From the NCBI GenBank assembly GCA_047967505.1, contig CM106541.1: a stretch of 64,000 bases of DNA; one strand, 5' to 3'. Made by a program: the position numbers and the translations under genes. The DNA comes from Dipteris shenzhenensis. Its lineage: Eukaryota; Polypodiophyta; Polypodiopsida; Gleicheniales. A model generated the notes under the pieces. It did not search any database. It saw nothing but the letters and a program-made list of their open reading frames with translations, and was not told the DNA's origin. Positions within the stretch are counted from its first letter, which is position 1. Every line of letters begins with the position of its first letter. This document shows positions 21,739 through 33,196 of the stretch, in pieces.

Positions 21739-23502
21739 TTTATGCGTGTGGTTGTGTTGTCAGCTGTGAGAACTCTCGTGGAATTGGTCTGAATATGTCT
21801 GGATGTGGGCAATGTAGTATGCGCAGCCTCGTTCTCTCAGTCACTTTGGACAACATCACGTATGCTAGGCCAGGGGCAAACACTCCTCGAAATATGAGCG
21901 GCGCTTTGTTGGATATGGTTGCGCCTTGGGATTTGTGTCCCGTGATAGTGTATGCTAGGGTTAGTGGAAATGTGGACTTGTGGAACCATTTTCCATTTAT
22001 TACCTTTCACTGATGCTTCGAGCGTCGTAATGTGAGCATGACCGCTCTTGTGCCCACGATGACAGTGATACCGTTGATTTCTCCCCTACTAGTTGCATTG
22101 ATGCTCTTGATTTTGCACATTGCTCCATTTGCGGCACCTATTGCGAGGTCGATGTTTTCCGTTATCATTGCCTTCGCCCCCACGCAAATTTTTCCTATCT
22201 CGTTGAAGCTTTTGTCCTCCAACCATTCTTTGAGCGCTGGTTCGCTCGCGGCGTTACTGTGTATTTGAACATGCACAATCATCTTGGGAGTGTTGAATTT
22301 CGCCACAAGCTCATCGTTGAAGGTAGCGACATCGACTCTGTGCATGCAAATGATGGTTGTTTCGGCATCGATGAAGTGGCATGCACCTTCCTTGTCGACA
22401 ATGCACTGCCCCAAACAGTCGAAAATCTCGTCAGTTTTGGGCGTCCTGAGTCTTATGGTATGCAAGAATGCCAAGAACGGCATGTCTCGTGCATGTCGCA
22501 ACGAGAATTGCATGTGGTACATTTTTGCTTGAGCCCAGTGGCGCGGAGGATGTGATGTGGCACGGCTCGAAGAGATCCTCGCGGTGTTTGCAAACTGGCG
22601 GTAATTGCGCCAGGTCACCAAAAAATATGAGCATTTTGTGTCTGAATGGCTCATGCAATGTGCCATTAGTCACATTGACGATTTGTCTTACCACGAGATC
22701 GAAAGTCATCCTTGTTAGCATGGACATCTCGTCAATGATGATCGCGTTGGCTTCCTTGATTGCGAGGTGTCGCTCATCCGTCTCATGGATGTTCAGTGGG
22801 TATTGACTGCTGCGCATAGGGATCTTGAATTGGTAGTGTACAGTGGTTGCAATCCCGCTCAGCCGCGTTGCAGCTGCCCCTGTTGATGCACAGAGTATTG
22901 CCATTTTAGTTTGTGCTACCAGATGCGAAACATAGTACCGTATCAAGAAGATTTTACCGCTACCTGGTGTTCCACAGACAACGTGCACCCCGAGCTTGTT
23001 GAAGCTAGGCTTTCGAAGACTCTTTGTTGTTCTATTGTCAATGCGGCATTGGCGACGGTGCGAAACTCGGCCATTTTTTCCAACATCCTTGCGCGTGTTG
23101 GCCCTTCGACGGTTTGTTGGTCGATGTTAGGTGCTTCCATCGGGCAGTCTCGGATGATCGCAACCTTTTGCAATATCATATTGATCAACTGGTCTGTGTG
23201 GTCAGTATCATGTTTCCGAGTGCGGCGCTGTGGCTCGAGATGCCTATGCCTTGTGAAGAAACGATCCTTTGGTTTGCAGACAGTAGCGTGGTTATGCCAC
23301 AGACACTGCAGATTTGAATGCTAGAGAAAATAGCCGCACAATTACTAACCCATTGCTTGTATCTATCTGCGATGGTCAACCACGATGACGTAGCTGGCCT
23401 CAAGGACATCTTTTTTGATGTTATATCAAGTTGAATAGCTCGACCTCTGGCTGCTCTAAGCGTTGACGAATGGTCATGTTCGAAGGAGTTTCCGATGGTC
23501 AT
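21739..23502 (-). pseudogene. PIF1-like DNA helicase pseudogene (not Helitron type)
   Basis: The parts in minus-strand order are as follows. An N-terminal piece (23502-23310) ends in a CSVCG pair, and a shifted frame continues HNHATVCKPKDRFF, a Cys/His cluster like a zinc finger. LTIEQQRVFESL (about 23050) precedes Walker A CGTPGSGKIFL (about 22975), which has Ile for the usual Thr. Then come ASTGAAATRLSG, IIIDEMSML (Walker B, about 22730) and IFFGDLAQLPPV (about 22620). A second frame (about 22560-22007) continues HWAQAKMYHMQFSLRHARDM, GACHFIDAETTIICMHRVDV and later ICVGAKAMITENIDLAIGAA. After an in-frame TGA near 22005 the same frame gives TLAYTITGHKSQGATI and YVMLSKVTERTRLRI (motifs V/VI), with a final stop at about 21740. 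Single-base frameshifts near 23290, 22985 and 22550 plus the TGA kill it. PIF1 helicases unwind DNA 5'-3'. The sequence around the motifs differs from the Helitron copy at 35.7 kb. Confidence 0.85.
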
Positions 23503-23509
23503 TTCTACA

Positions 23510-24880
23510 TCGTGACATGAATCAATGTCTTATGTTCGGGTTTAAACACCTACAGGGATTAATAATAAAAACCATCCGAAACTTTGCTACAATTTCACTC
23601 ACGTGGTTTTGTCTAAACGCAACAGGAAAAACAAAATGGACTGAACCTCTATCTTTAGAAGGTGAAAGAATTGATAAAATAACTTGAATCAAGCAAATAC
23701 ATTTTGTTGTGCGTACCTTTAGGAGAAGACACTCGTTTGGAGGCTGCAAACATCTCGAAAACAGAAGTGTTGCAGACATGATTAGTATGTTGGTCGAACC
23801 AAGCAAATGTAATGTTCCCTTGCGGAAACAGAATGTGTGAAGAAGTGTGCGTGCTCAAGATGAGGTGTAAAAAAAAAAAACCATACGTAATGTATGGTGG
23901 AGAGCCGGCACATGTCTCTCCAAAAATTATAGGGGAACGTGCCATCCCCCCGTTTCGAATAGTCACCTACAGTGTTGGAGGTGTAGCGCATTAATGCGGA
24001 CCAGAGCAACAGACGGTGCATAAACATTTCAGAATTGAAATGACCGTACATTCTACTTACGTGGAGTATCCTTTGTGATGTCCACAGCTCGACGAGAAGT
24101 CGCCTATTTCTTTGCTGGAATGTTGGAATCTGAAAAACAATCATGATTAGTCAATATGCATTCCTCATGTTCTACATGTTTGGATATGTTTGTTAGCATA
24201 TGTGCAATTTCCTAAAGATGATAAATTCAAGCACAAAAGCTATACACAATCCAACGATCAAAGATGTAGACTATGGTCGTGTATGATGATGCCGACTATG
24301 TAGACACAGTACCTATGCATAGTAGAGAATGCATGCACAACTCGAATTAAGGAATGAAAGCACTGCAATTCACTGCACTTCATCATCAACTAGACGGGGT
24401 GCCTATGCACAAAAGAGACTAATGCCTAAATCCTCGCGGTCAACTATGATTTATTGTAGAGCACCAGAAACGACGTCACAAATTAAACACATGGAGTCCT
24501 CAGGTCTCCATGAAGTACTTCCACAACTACTGATACACTCTTCTAGAGTTACATGATTTACATGCTCCCTTCTAGAGTAGGAAAGAGAAAGCATGTAAAC
24601 CAGGTAAGAAAGCCAAAATACTAGCCATGAGTTCCCAAAATTTTGAAAATGTACTTTTCACAAGTGGGCATAAATAGCCATGAGCTCCCAAATTTGAAAA
24701 TGTACTTTTCACAAGTGGATATATCAAACTATTTACATGTTGCTATAAGATTGTGGCTAGGGTTAAAAGAGTGGTGACCAAAGGTGGTTTTGCTCTTGTC
24801 CTATGTGGAGGAGAAGTATTTGCACGATTGTCTCGTTCGAGTAGTGCTTTTCATCATCTCTAGTAAGGGATGCTCAATGG
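23510..24880. other. Intergenic DNA left of the trehalase promoter
   Basis: No recognisable gene. A 55-bp tandem duplication (CCATGAGYTCCCAAA..., TTGAAAATGTACTTTTCAC) occupies about 24626-24718. Confidence 0.5.
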
Positions 24881-24885
24881 TGAGG

Positions 24886-24898
24886 TATATATATAATA
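24886..24898 (+). promoter_or_regulatory. TATA box of the trehalase fragment
   Basis: TATATATATAATAA lies about 100 nt upstream of the first in-frame ATG (24990) of the trehalase reading frame, followed by a purine-rich leader with AGAGAG runs. The position suits a plant core promoter. Confidence 0.55.
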
Positions 24899-25701
24899 AC
24901 ACAAAAGAGAGAAGGAAGAGCGAGCAACACTAAGGTTGAGGAGCTAACTTTTGTGAAAAGAAAGCAAAGAGAGAGAGAGAGAGAAAAGTATGGGGAGGGA
25001 TCCCTTCTTCTTCTTCTTCTTCTTCTTTTGTTTCTCCTTGTTCTTGAATGACATTGTAGAAGTGAGTGTGGCTATGGCGAGGGAGCTCGAGGCGACACCT
25101 TCTTGCTCGTCCCCTGGCCTTCCTTCTCCCCCTCCCGCTTCCTCGCTCATCTCCTTGCTTCAACAAATCCAATCCTCCGCCCTCTCCCTCAACTCCTCCT
25201 TGGATCCCAAGACTTACGTCGACCTCCCCCTCCGTTTCTCCCTCCCTCACACCTTCGCTACTTTCCACCTCCTCCCTCGCACCCCCAACGGCTCCTTCTC
25301 TCCAGGTCTCCTCTCTCTCTCTCTGTCCGCGAGCTCATGATCAGCAATTGTTTCTCATCTTTGGAGCTTCTTGCCATTGGATCAATCTTAATCATCTTGT
25401 CTCTCTCGCGCGAGCAGCTGGGAAGATAGGAATAACTTGGAAGATTTGTGCTGTGCATTGCTTGCGTCGTTGTTGTTTACTCACAGTTTTTGTCTAATAC
25501 TAGTACTTTCAACCCCTTTCGTGCATTCTCGCTTCGATTGTGTCACAGCTGCTCGACGGTTTTCGACCCATATATTGATGTTTTCTGGTGGCTGCATTCT
25601 CATGCAGAGAAATCTACGCAACTCCACGTGCAAATGCATTGTTTGCACTTCTTACGCTGCTAATGTTCTAATGCCTCCTACGTGATCGATGTCTGATGCA
25701 A

Positions 25702-25998
25702 AAACATTTCAAAAATTCATTACCGATTACTTCTACGAAGCCGGAGCTGATCTTGAGGCATACACGCCACTTGATTTTAAGGCGGAGCCTCCAAAGTTTC
25801 TACCGAAGGTGAAGGAGCCGAAAGTTCACGAGTGGGCTTTGAAGGTGCACTCTTTGTGGTTGCAACTCGCCAGACAAGTCGCACCAAACGTGAAAGAAGA
25901 GTCGGAGCAGCACACTCTATTACCTCTGCCAAAGCCCGTGATAGTTCCCGAGGCATGTTTCAGAGAGGTTTACTATTGGATAGTTACTCGGTGATCAG
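25702..25998 (+). pseudogene. Trehalase exon 2, copy A (damaged)
   Basis: Compared with copy B, the acceptor ...GATGCAG is ...GATGCAA, so the AG is lost. A one-base loss plus a substitution after EVYYW (GGATAGT against GGGACAGT) shifts the frame to IVTR and a stop. The rest is nearly identical to copy B, 870 bp downstream. Confidence 0.85.
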
Positions 25999-26571
25999 GT
26001 TAGCGAGCAAGAATTTAAGGATTTTTAAATATGATTCGAACATACGTGCACTTAGCGTATATGAATTGAAGCTTCAGTATAAGCAGGAGCAAACCTGATG
26101 GTGACGGCACGTGAACATTCGAAAGCCAATACGTGAGGGTCTCTTCACAAACCAATAGCCTTCATAAAGCAATCTACGTTGTTTTTGGCTTACGTTCGTC
26201 CGTTTCACCTATATTTAAAGGTTTTGCCTTGGCTTTTTATGCAGTTGGCTTTTCAAAAGCTTTTAAAGCTTTTGGGCTTTCAGAATTTAAAAAATCTAAG
26301 GGTGTATATTGTGCCATGTGGAAGCTATATTTAAAGGTTTTGCCTTGGCTTTTTACGCAGCTTTTCAAAAGCTTTCAAAGCTTTTGGGCTGACGGCACAT
26401 GAACATTCGAAAGCCAATACGTGAGGGTCTCTTCACAAACCAATAGCCTTCATAAAGCAATCTACGTTGTTTTTGGCTTACGTTCGTCCATTTCACCTAT
26501 ATTTAAAGGTTTTGCCTTGGCTTTTTACGCAGTTGGCTTTTCCGCTGCTACGTGATCGATGTCTGATGCAG

Positions 26572-26869
26572 AAACATTTCAAAAATTCATTAACAATTAC
26601 TTCTATGAAGCCGGAGCTGATCTTGAGGCATACACGCCACTTAATTTTAAGGCGGAGCCTCCAAAGTTTCTATCGAAGGTGAAGGAGCCGAAAGTTCGCG
26701 AGTGGGCTTTGAAGGTGCACTCTTTGTGGTTGCAACTCACCAAACAAGTCGCACCAAACGTGAAAGAAGAGTCGGAGCAGCACACTCTACTGCCTCTGCC
26801 AAAGCCCGTGATAGTTCCCGAGGCATGTTTCAAAGAGGTTTACTATTGGGACAGTTACTCGGTGATCAG
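26572..26869 (+). other. Trehalase exon 2, copy B (splice-competent)
   Basis: The acceptor GATGCAG and the donor ATCAG-GTTAGC are both present. The frame is open and in phase with exon 1 (G from exon 1 plus AA makes the Glu of ETFQKF). If transcribed, exon 1 would be expected to join this copy. What follows is repeat DNA, not exon 3. Confidence 0.75.
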
Positions 26870-27604
26870 GTTAGCGAGCAAGAATTTAAGGAGTTTTAAA
26901 TATGATTCGAACATATGTGCACTTGGCGTATATGAATTGAAGCTTCAGTATAAGCAGGAGCAAACCTGATGGTGACGGCATGTGAACATTCGAAAGCCAA
27001 TACGTGAGGGTCTCTTCACAAACCAATAGCCTTCATAAAGCAATCTACGTTGTTTTTGGCTTACGTTCGTCCGTTTCACCTATATTTAAAGGTTTTGCCT
27101 TGGCTTTTTACGCAGTTGGCTTTTCAAAAGCTTTCAAAGCTTTTGGGCTTTCAGAATTTAAAAAATCTAAGGGTGTATATTGTGCCATGTGGAAGCTATA
27201 TTTAAAGGTTTTGCCTTGGCTTTTTACGCAGCTTTTCAAAAGCTTTCAAAGCTTTTGGGCTGACGGCACGTGAACATTCGAACGCCAATACGTGAGGGTC
27301 TCTTCACAAACCAATAGCCTTCATAAAGCAATCTACGTTGTTTTTGGCTTACGTTCGTCCGTTTCACCTATATTCAAAGGTTTTGCCTTGGCTTTTTACG
27401 CAGTTGGCTTTTCAAAAGCTTTCAAAGCTTTTGGGTTTCAGAATTTAAAAAATCTAAGGGTGTATATTGTGCCATGTGGAAGCTATATTTAAAGGTTTTG
27501 CCTTGGCTTTTTACGCAGCTTTTCAAAAGCTTTCAAAGCTTTTGGGCTTTCAGAATTTAAAAAATCTAAGGGTGTATATTGTGCCATGTGGAAGCACAGG
27601 ATTT

Positions 27605-27626
27605 CAAAATTTGAAAAAACGTCCTA
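27605..27626 (+). other. AT-rich hairpin followed by CTAG
   Basis: TTTCAAAATTTGAAA can fold, and a CTAG followed by T lies about 8 nt after it (27622-27626). Helitrons end in a hairpin followed by CTRR next to a T. The stem is short and AT-rich, so this is only a possible element end. It lies where the foreign block meets LINE 2. Confidence 0.2.
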
Positions 27627-27659
27627 GTGCTGGCCAAGTAATGATGAATAGGTTACAGA

Positions 27660-29560
27660 TGCCAGGATGAGATGCCAGCATACAGCTGATTCTTTGGGGT
27701 GGCTAATAAAAGACTAGGTGTCCATGAACTCAGTTAGAGGGATTGAGATTCTCTCAGGAAAACAATTAGTTGATCAACAATTTGCAGATGACACAACATT
27801 AACTATTAGAAATAGAAATGTGGATATTCAAGGAGCAATGGATTGTATGGACCAATTTTGATTGGCCTCAAGATCTAAGATAAATCATACCAAAAAAGGT
27901 TATGCTCTTCTCTCAAGTGGCTCTCAAATACTTTTGGACCACTTGGGATGCAAAAAAATCCAACATGGATAAATTTTCAAATTGCTAGGCATTCCTATAA
28001 CAAAGGACAGATGGGAGTGGTTTTTAGACAGGTTCAGGAAGAGAATAGATAGACTCAGAGGTCTCCATGCCAACCTAGCAAGAAGAAGAGTTGTCTTAAA
28101 TCATTGTATCTACCCAAGAAATGTTCATCAGGATTTGCAAGTCTTTCCTTCGGGGGGGAAGTGACACAAAAAGGAGAATTTCAAAGGTCAGATGGTCTTT
28201 TTGCACTAGGCCAAGAAAGGAAGGGGGATTGGGAGCAGTCAATATTCATCTGGCTGCTTATAAGCTTGCTCCACCTAGATTATAAAAGTATTCACTTCTC
28301 CATACATTGACTGGGCCAACCTTCTTCTTAGAAATTTTAAATTTGTCAGGCCTTACAGGGCCCCCAAGTGGAAGAATTTCCCTCTTCTCCTTGCTATTGG
28401 AAATCTTGAGCCTTGTATGACTAAGGGAAGTCGACTTTGGAAAACTTTGTGGGGTGCTTTTGAAGATCAAGAGCCACATAGTCCTTTCTAGCAAAGGAGC
28501 TTCATGGCTTTGGATTCAATCTGGGTGATAGTACTTTTCACTAAGCATTAGTTATGTGATGAGGATTTTCTAAGAGCCTAGTAATTATCAAAGGAAGGAT
28601 TAAATAATTGGGGGGATCTATGGGACAAGAACAACTTTAAATGGAAGTCTTGGTTGGATATCAGAAGGGAATTCAGGCTAAATAATGCAGATCAAGAACT
28701 GGCTTTGAATAGAATTCAACTATGGGAGGGTGACACTACTTGGAAAGGAGGCAGTGTATTAATCTACGTATTAATCTACATGAGAGAATTTAGTTGGGTT
28801 AGTAATTGTTCCTTCTTACCAATACCCACTCCATCTGATGGCATAGAAGAGGTGGTATCCATTCTCAACTCCAGATGAAAGCTCTTTGATAATGAGAGAA
28901 AATGGGATGTTAGATTCTCTTTGATCTAGGAAAAAAAGATTCCAAAAAAAATGTCCACTCTCTTGTGGTTAATCCTCCATAAATCAGCCTGGACCAACTG
29001 CAAGAGCTTAAGTATTGGTAAGGGAGATGGAACTTGCAAAGCTTGTCTTGGGATTAAAAAAAGATATTTTTCACTTATTCATTACCTGCCCTAGAGCTAA
29101 GAAGGTCTGGAAGGTGGTTTAGTTAGTTCTAGGGGAACCAATCAATTGGAAATCACTTTTACTTGGAGCACTAAAGATACCTTATGCCACATGGGTCACC
29201 ATCAGAGTACATGCACTTTGGCTCGTTTGGATTGCTAGAAATGCCTTTCAATTTAATGATGAGTACTTAAGTGTTGAACAGTTATTCATAAATTGGTATG
29301 GAAATAATGCAATTGTACACTTGCTAACTGATTCTCATCTTCTATGGACTAGGCTAAATACTTGTAGGATCAAGACATCCATAGCTTTAATGACCAAATT
29401 TCTCAGTTACAGGTTGAATTGGAAGAGCACATCAGAGCTGTTGGAGGCGGCACCAACTCTAGCCAGATCTACAAACCCAGATCATTCCTTCTCTTTTTCC
29501 AATCAAGGAGGAACTAGAAAGATGATTGAAGTACACTGAGATTTTCTCTCTTTGTCCAAG
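27660..29560 (+). pseudogene. LINE 2 ORF2, 3' part (RT C-terminus and zf-RVT)
   Basis: The LINE reading resumes with TADSLGWLIKD (about 27682), then VRGIEILSGKQLVDQQFADD (RT catalytic FADD near 27788), GIPITKDRWEWF (about 27987) and, near 29075-29125, a zf-RVT-like HLFITCPRAKKVWKVV block. The C-terminal frame at 29321-29539 includes RLNTCRIKTSIALMTKFLSY. Stops are frequent. The segment between 19.86 kb and this point in the LINE (N-terminal reverse transcriptase, roughly 1 kb) is absent, so the split is an insertion with deletion or a rearrangement, not a clean insertion. Confidence 0.75.
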
Positions 29561-29699
29561 TGATGCAAGAAACTTTTCCTACCAACAAATGGGGTAGAGC
29601 CCATTATCAAAGTACTACGGATCAGATCATTGAATCTCAGATTTTGTTTCTGCCTCCGAGCAGTGGAAGTTTTGTCTTCAAGTTAGATCTTCCTCCTTA

Positions 29700-31080
29700 G
29701 AGGAGAATATCTTGTTCAGCTAGGACTTCATTGTACAAATCATATGTCTATAATATAATCAAATATTTCTTTGCCCATATTTTTCAAAGCAAATTTAGTC
29801 TCATTTTGCTTCGTACAAAACTAAACTAATGGATTGAGAATGATTTTTCGGGTCACTTTGGTTTTGTTCTAACCCTTTGGAGCCTTGAGGGAGAACTATG
29901 TGTTTTGCTTAATTATCACTAGTATGTAACCTGTGGCAAGCCATGGAATGTAGCAACTTGCAAGAAAGTACTATTCATATTGCAATAACATGTAGACCAT
30001 GCAATATGTTCCACATGACTTTGAGCAAGTTGCCCTTTTTGGCAAGTTCCAATGTAATAATTATTGGTATTTTACTATCATCTTGGGGACCTATAATCCA
30101 TGAAACATGATCGACTCAACTGAAATGATGTAAACTATATAGAGCTAGAAAGGAGAATAGAGTTAAGACAAAAGAATCACAAATACCTTCGTATAAGCCA
30201 AGTAGGAAAGTCTTGTTGCTGCTGGAGCTGTGAACAAGGTCACTTTTGCTTTGTGGATGGAGTACAATTTTGGTAACTCTTCTTCAGCCTAGTTTGATTT
30301 TCTTTGATGATTTCAAAAATGACCGTTTCCTTTTTCTTCCCCACATCTTCACAAAATTCATAAGCACCATGTTGAGCTTCTTTTTCTCAGTGCTAGGGAT
30401 TCACTTGCACTATTTGTGAATTTTGGATATCATCCTTAGACTAATTGTAAATTTCTTCTCAATAGGTTCTTCAGTGGGGACATATTGTTGGTTTGTTCTT
30501 GATAGGTTGTTCATTAGGGACAACTCTTATTCATTGACCACATCCTCTATATCCCAATTTATTTCCTCTTCCTTGAAAGCAACTTCCTAGTACTTGAAGT
30601 AGAAAGGCGTGTAGTTGCCTGCCTCACTGAGCAAGTGGAAGGCCCTACCCTTGCAAGTTGTTTCATTGTCTGCAGATCTCGTTGGTCACACAAATTGATG
30701 ATACCACAACATCTTGTACATATTTTTCATAATATGTGAGGCCCAAGTGGGGGGGTCTTTTGGATGGGGGGGGTAAAATTAAAAATACACTAGAATATGA
30801 AAACCCATCTCTTTCCAATTAGTGTAGCTTTTTCATGTCTTACCTGAATTTCAAGGGTGTAAAGATGACATATTTGAAGCTCTTTTAGTGTAGAACACAA
30901 CCATGCTAATTTGACTAATTTCTACTCATGGCATATTTTTGAATTCCTCTCGTACTCAAGATTTTAATAGGTATTCTCACTAAAGGGAGTTGGCGCCCCA
31001 GGGTACACACACACGCACACAAAGTGTAAAATAGAGTGTGCACGCATAAATGCACATGCACACATATACAAAGATAGATA
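29700..31080. other. Intergenic DNA, no recognisable gene
   Basis: AT-rich sequence with short frames only. Confidence 0.45.
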
Positions 31081-31096
31081 TATAGATAGATAGAGC

Positions 31097-31100
<4 letters not shown>

Positions 31101-31138
<38 letters not shown>
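31101..31138. repeat. (TG)n microsatellite
   Basis: About 19 uninterrupted TG units, next to GATA-like short repeats at 31073-31093. Confidence 0.95.
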
Positions 31139-31140
<2 letters not shown>

Positions 31141-31799
31141 TGACAAGTGGAGTAAGGAAAGAATGAGTGCATGGGTTAAGAAGGGATTAGAGGAGGTATG
31201 GGACGATTAGTGGGCTTGGTATGTGGGGTGGTTAAAAAGAAAGTGTAAAGGGAATATTTCAAGGGGTACATAAAAGAATAGTTCATAGTTAGGGAAGTAT
31301 TCATGTGTATGTGTGTGTGTTTTAGACTTGACAAGACCCCTTTCCATAGTGAAATGATAAAAATGTAGCTCAAAAGAGAGAGCAATTGTCATTAATGAAA
31401 AATATTGAAGGCTAATGTTTTTTTCAAAAGGTCAATGAGAGGTGGGCATAAAAATTTGTAGAATGCACAATTGTTCAAAAGGTTGTGCTTTGATAAGTCG
31501 TAGCAAGCACCACTTTTATTAAAGAGGGGAGTCTACATACCTGCCACCATCCAACAAGCAAAATAGTAAGAACCAATTTTAACTTTAGTTGGGAAAACAG
31601 GTGTCCTAAACACCCCTCCCTTGCTATCGGAGTCACAATAAAAATCAACACTTGGCCACGCACTTATCAAGCTTTATGTAAATACAAGATTGTTTGGTGG
31701 AACAATGAGTTTAGAGGTTTAAAGAGAGAAATAATGAACCTTTGTAGAAAAAGGGTTTTAGAAGAATGAGTTTAGAGGTTAAAGACATAAGTAATGAAA

Positions 31800-32330
31800 C
31801 TTTGTAGAAAAAAAGGGGGGGGGGAGAAGAGTGTGGAAGGGGAGGGGTTTATGGAAGAAGTGTGGAGGAGGTATAGTGATGCTAGAAGCTATAATTATTA
31901 AACAACCAAGCCAAATTGAGTTTTAAATAGAGGGAAATTTAATGCAAATTAATAGAAACAAAAAGGGGGGGAGGGGGGAAAGGGGGAAATTATTGTAAAA
32001 TAAGGGGGGGGGGGGATTATATATAATTGGAGAGGGGGATCTTAGAGTGGAGAAAAAAGAAAAGGAGAGGGGAAGATAGAGAGGGGGTTGGGGAGAGAAA
32101 GATATATATGTAAATAGGGGGGAAGTAGATATGATTTGAGAGGGGGATCTTAGAGGGGAGAGAAAAGAAAGGAAGAGGGGGGCGGGGGCAGGGGCAGGGG
32201 GAGAATTAATGTAAAGGAGGGGAAAAGAAGGAGTTTTTTCAATATATAATTGGAGAGAGGGGGTGGGGGGGTTTTGATCAAAAAAATGGGGGGGGGGGGA
32301 GGGAGCATAGAGGCTAAGAGGTATACAACA
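31800..32330. repeat. G-rich/purine-rich low-complexity tract
   Basis: G-runs (up to 12) alternate with AGAGGGGGATCTTAGAG units near 32025 and 32140. The long minus-strand frame here (Pro/Ser/Phe/Leu) is compositional. Confidence 0.8.
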
Positions 32331-32871
32331 CCTAAGAGTCCATGGAGCCATGTGATGGCGGTGCTTTGCCAGGCGGGGCATGGAGTAAAACCATAATAAG
32401 TAGAGCATGGATGCGCAAGAATGCAGGAGGTAATGAAGCAGCACGGGTGGCGACAGTCTTTGAAAGGACTCAAAGGAGTAGCATTTCAGAACTCGAACGG
32501 GGAGTTGGGCCAGTCTGTAGTGGGTCACAGTCAGCTGGTCTGCAACGAGTAACAGTGAGCAGTCACACAGAGCTTGGGAAGCTAGGGTAGCCTACAACGG
32601 GGCGCGCACTAGAGGTATAGAACGCGGGGCAGAGGGCAAGAGCTCGAGGACCCTGAGGAGTGTGTAGGCAATGTAGACTAGGCAATGGGCAAAGGGCAAC
32701 ACATGAAGCGAGCTTTAAGGAGGGTAGAGTAGGCTATATATATGAGAAAAGATAGAGAAATAGAATAGGAAAGAATTAAAAAAGTAAACATTAATATAAA
32801 GAGAGAAAAAAGGAATGGACATTAATATAAAGGAAAAAAGGGCAGTTTTAAGGGGGGAAATATAGAACTTG

Positions 32872-32873
<2 letters not shown>

Positions 32874-32958
<85 letters not shown>
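32874..32958. repeat. (TA)n(GA)n compound microsatellite
   Basis: About 19 TA units pass directly into about 23 GA units, followed by another GA run near 32967-32980. Confidence 0.95.
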
Positions 32959-32962
<4 letters not shown>

Positions 32963-33196
32963 TGTAGAGAGAGAGAGAGATTAGGACAAACAAAGGAGAT
33001 TGAGAAAAAATACAGAGAAAATTCGAGACAAATTAAGGGCAGAATAAGGGAGTTTGAGGGAAAATAAATTAGGGAAATTAAGGGGGGTTGTCGAGGGGAG
33101 ATCTAATGAGCAAGTGGCCAAACCAATGGAGGAAGGGATTGTGTGTGTGTGTGTGTATATGTGTGTGTTATCCACCTTTGCCCCAATAGGATACAA

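Larger units (their letters stand above)
24990..26869 (+). pseudogene. TRE1: Trehalase (GH37) 5' gene fragment with duplicated exon 2
   Basis: Exon 1 (24990-25305) starts MGRDPF followed by a run of Phe encoded by a TTC microsatellite (FFFFFFFFCFSLFL), a hydrophobic anchor like the N-terminal membrane segment of plant TRE1. It continues SSLISLLQQIQSSALSLNS and DPKTYVDLPLRFSL, matching plant trehalase. Its donor follows SP+G in phase 1. Exon 2 exists twice, at 25702-25998 and 26572-26869, and reads ETFQKFI..YFYEAGADLEAY, PKVREWALKVHSLW, EEESEQHTLLPLPKPVIVP and EVYYWDSYSVI, ending at a GTTAGC donor. The trehalase signature PGGRF is PEACF here, so the usual Arg is missing in both copies. Trehalase splits trehalose into glucose at the plasma membrane. 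Exons for the remaining two thirds, including the catalytic acids, are not visible in the window. An ATG at 25074 is an alternative start without the anchor. Confidence 0.85.
25676..27600 (+). repeat. Nested tandem duplications around trehalase exon 2
   Basis: An 870-bp unit (exon 2 plus intron) is duplicated, with copies beginning near 25676 and 26546. Inside it a unit of about 289 bp starting GACGGCACGTGAACATTCG is itself tandem, at 26103, 26391, 26973 and 27262. A shorter unit with TATATTTAAAGGTTTTGCCTTGGC and AAGCTTTCAAAGCTTTTGGG recurs inside that. Open frames of 89 residues in these copies are repeats of non-coding DNA. Confidence 0.88.

Noticed and set aside
23310-23360. A 29-nt intron (GTTAGT...CTCTAG) in the PIF1 gene
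   Set aside because: It is too short for plant splicing. A one-base frameshift in the Cys/His cluster explains the frame change better.
26133-27492. Three near-identical 66-89 aa frames beginning MRVSSQTNSLHKAI
   Set aside because: They are copies of the 289-bp tandem repeat next to trehalase exon 2, with no domain and no separate coding signal.
31923-32528. 201-residue minus-strand frame rich in Pro, Ser, Phe and Leu
   Set aside because: It is the complement of the G- and purine-rich tract and has no motif or conserved pattern.
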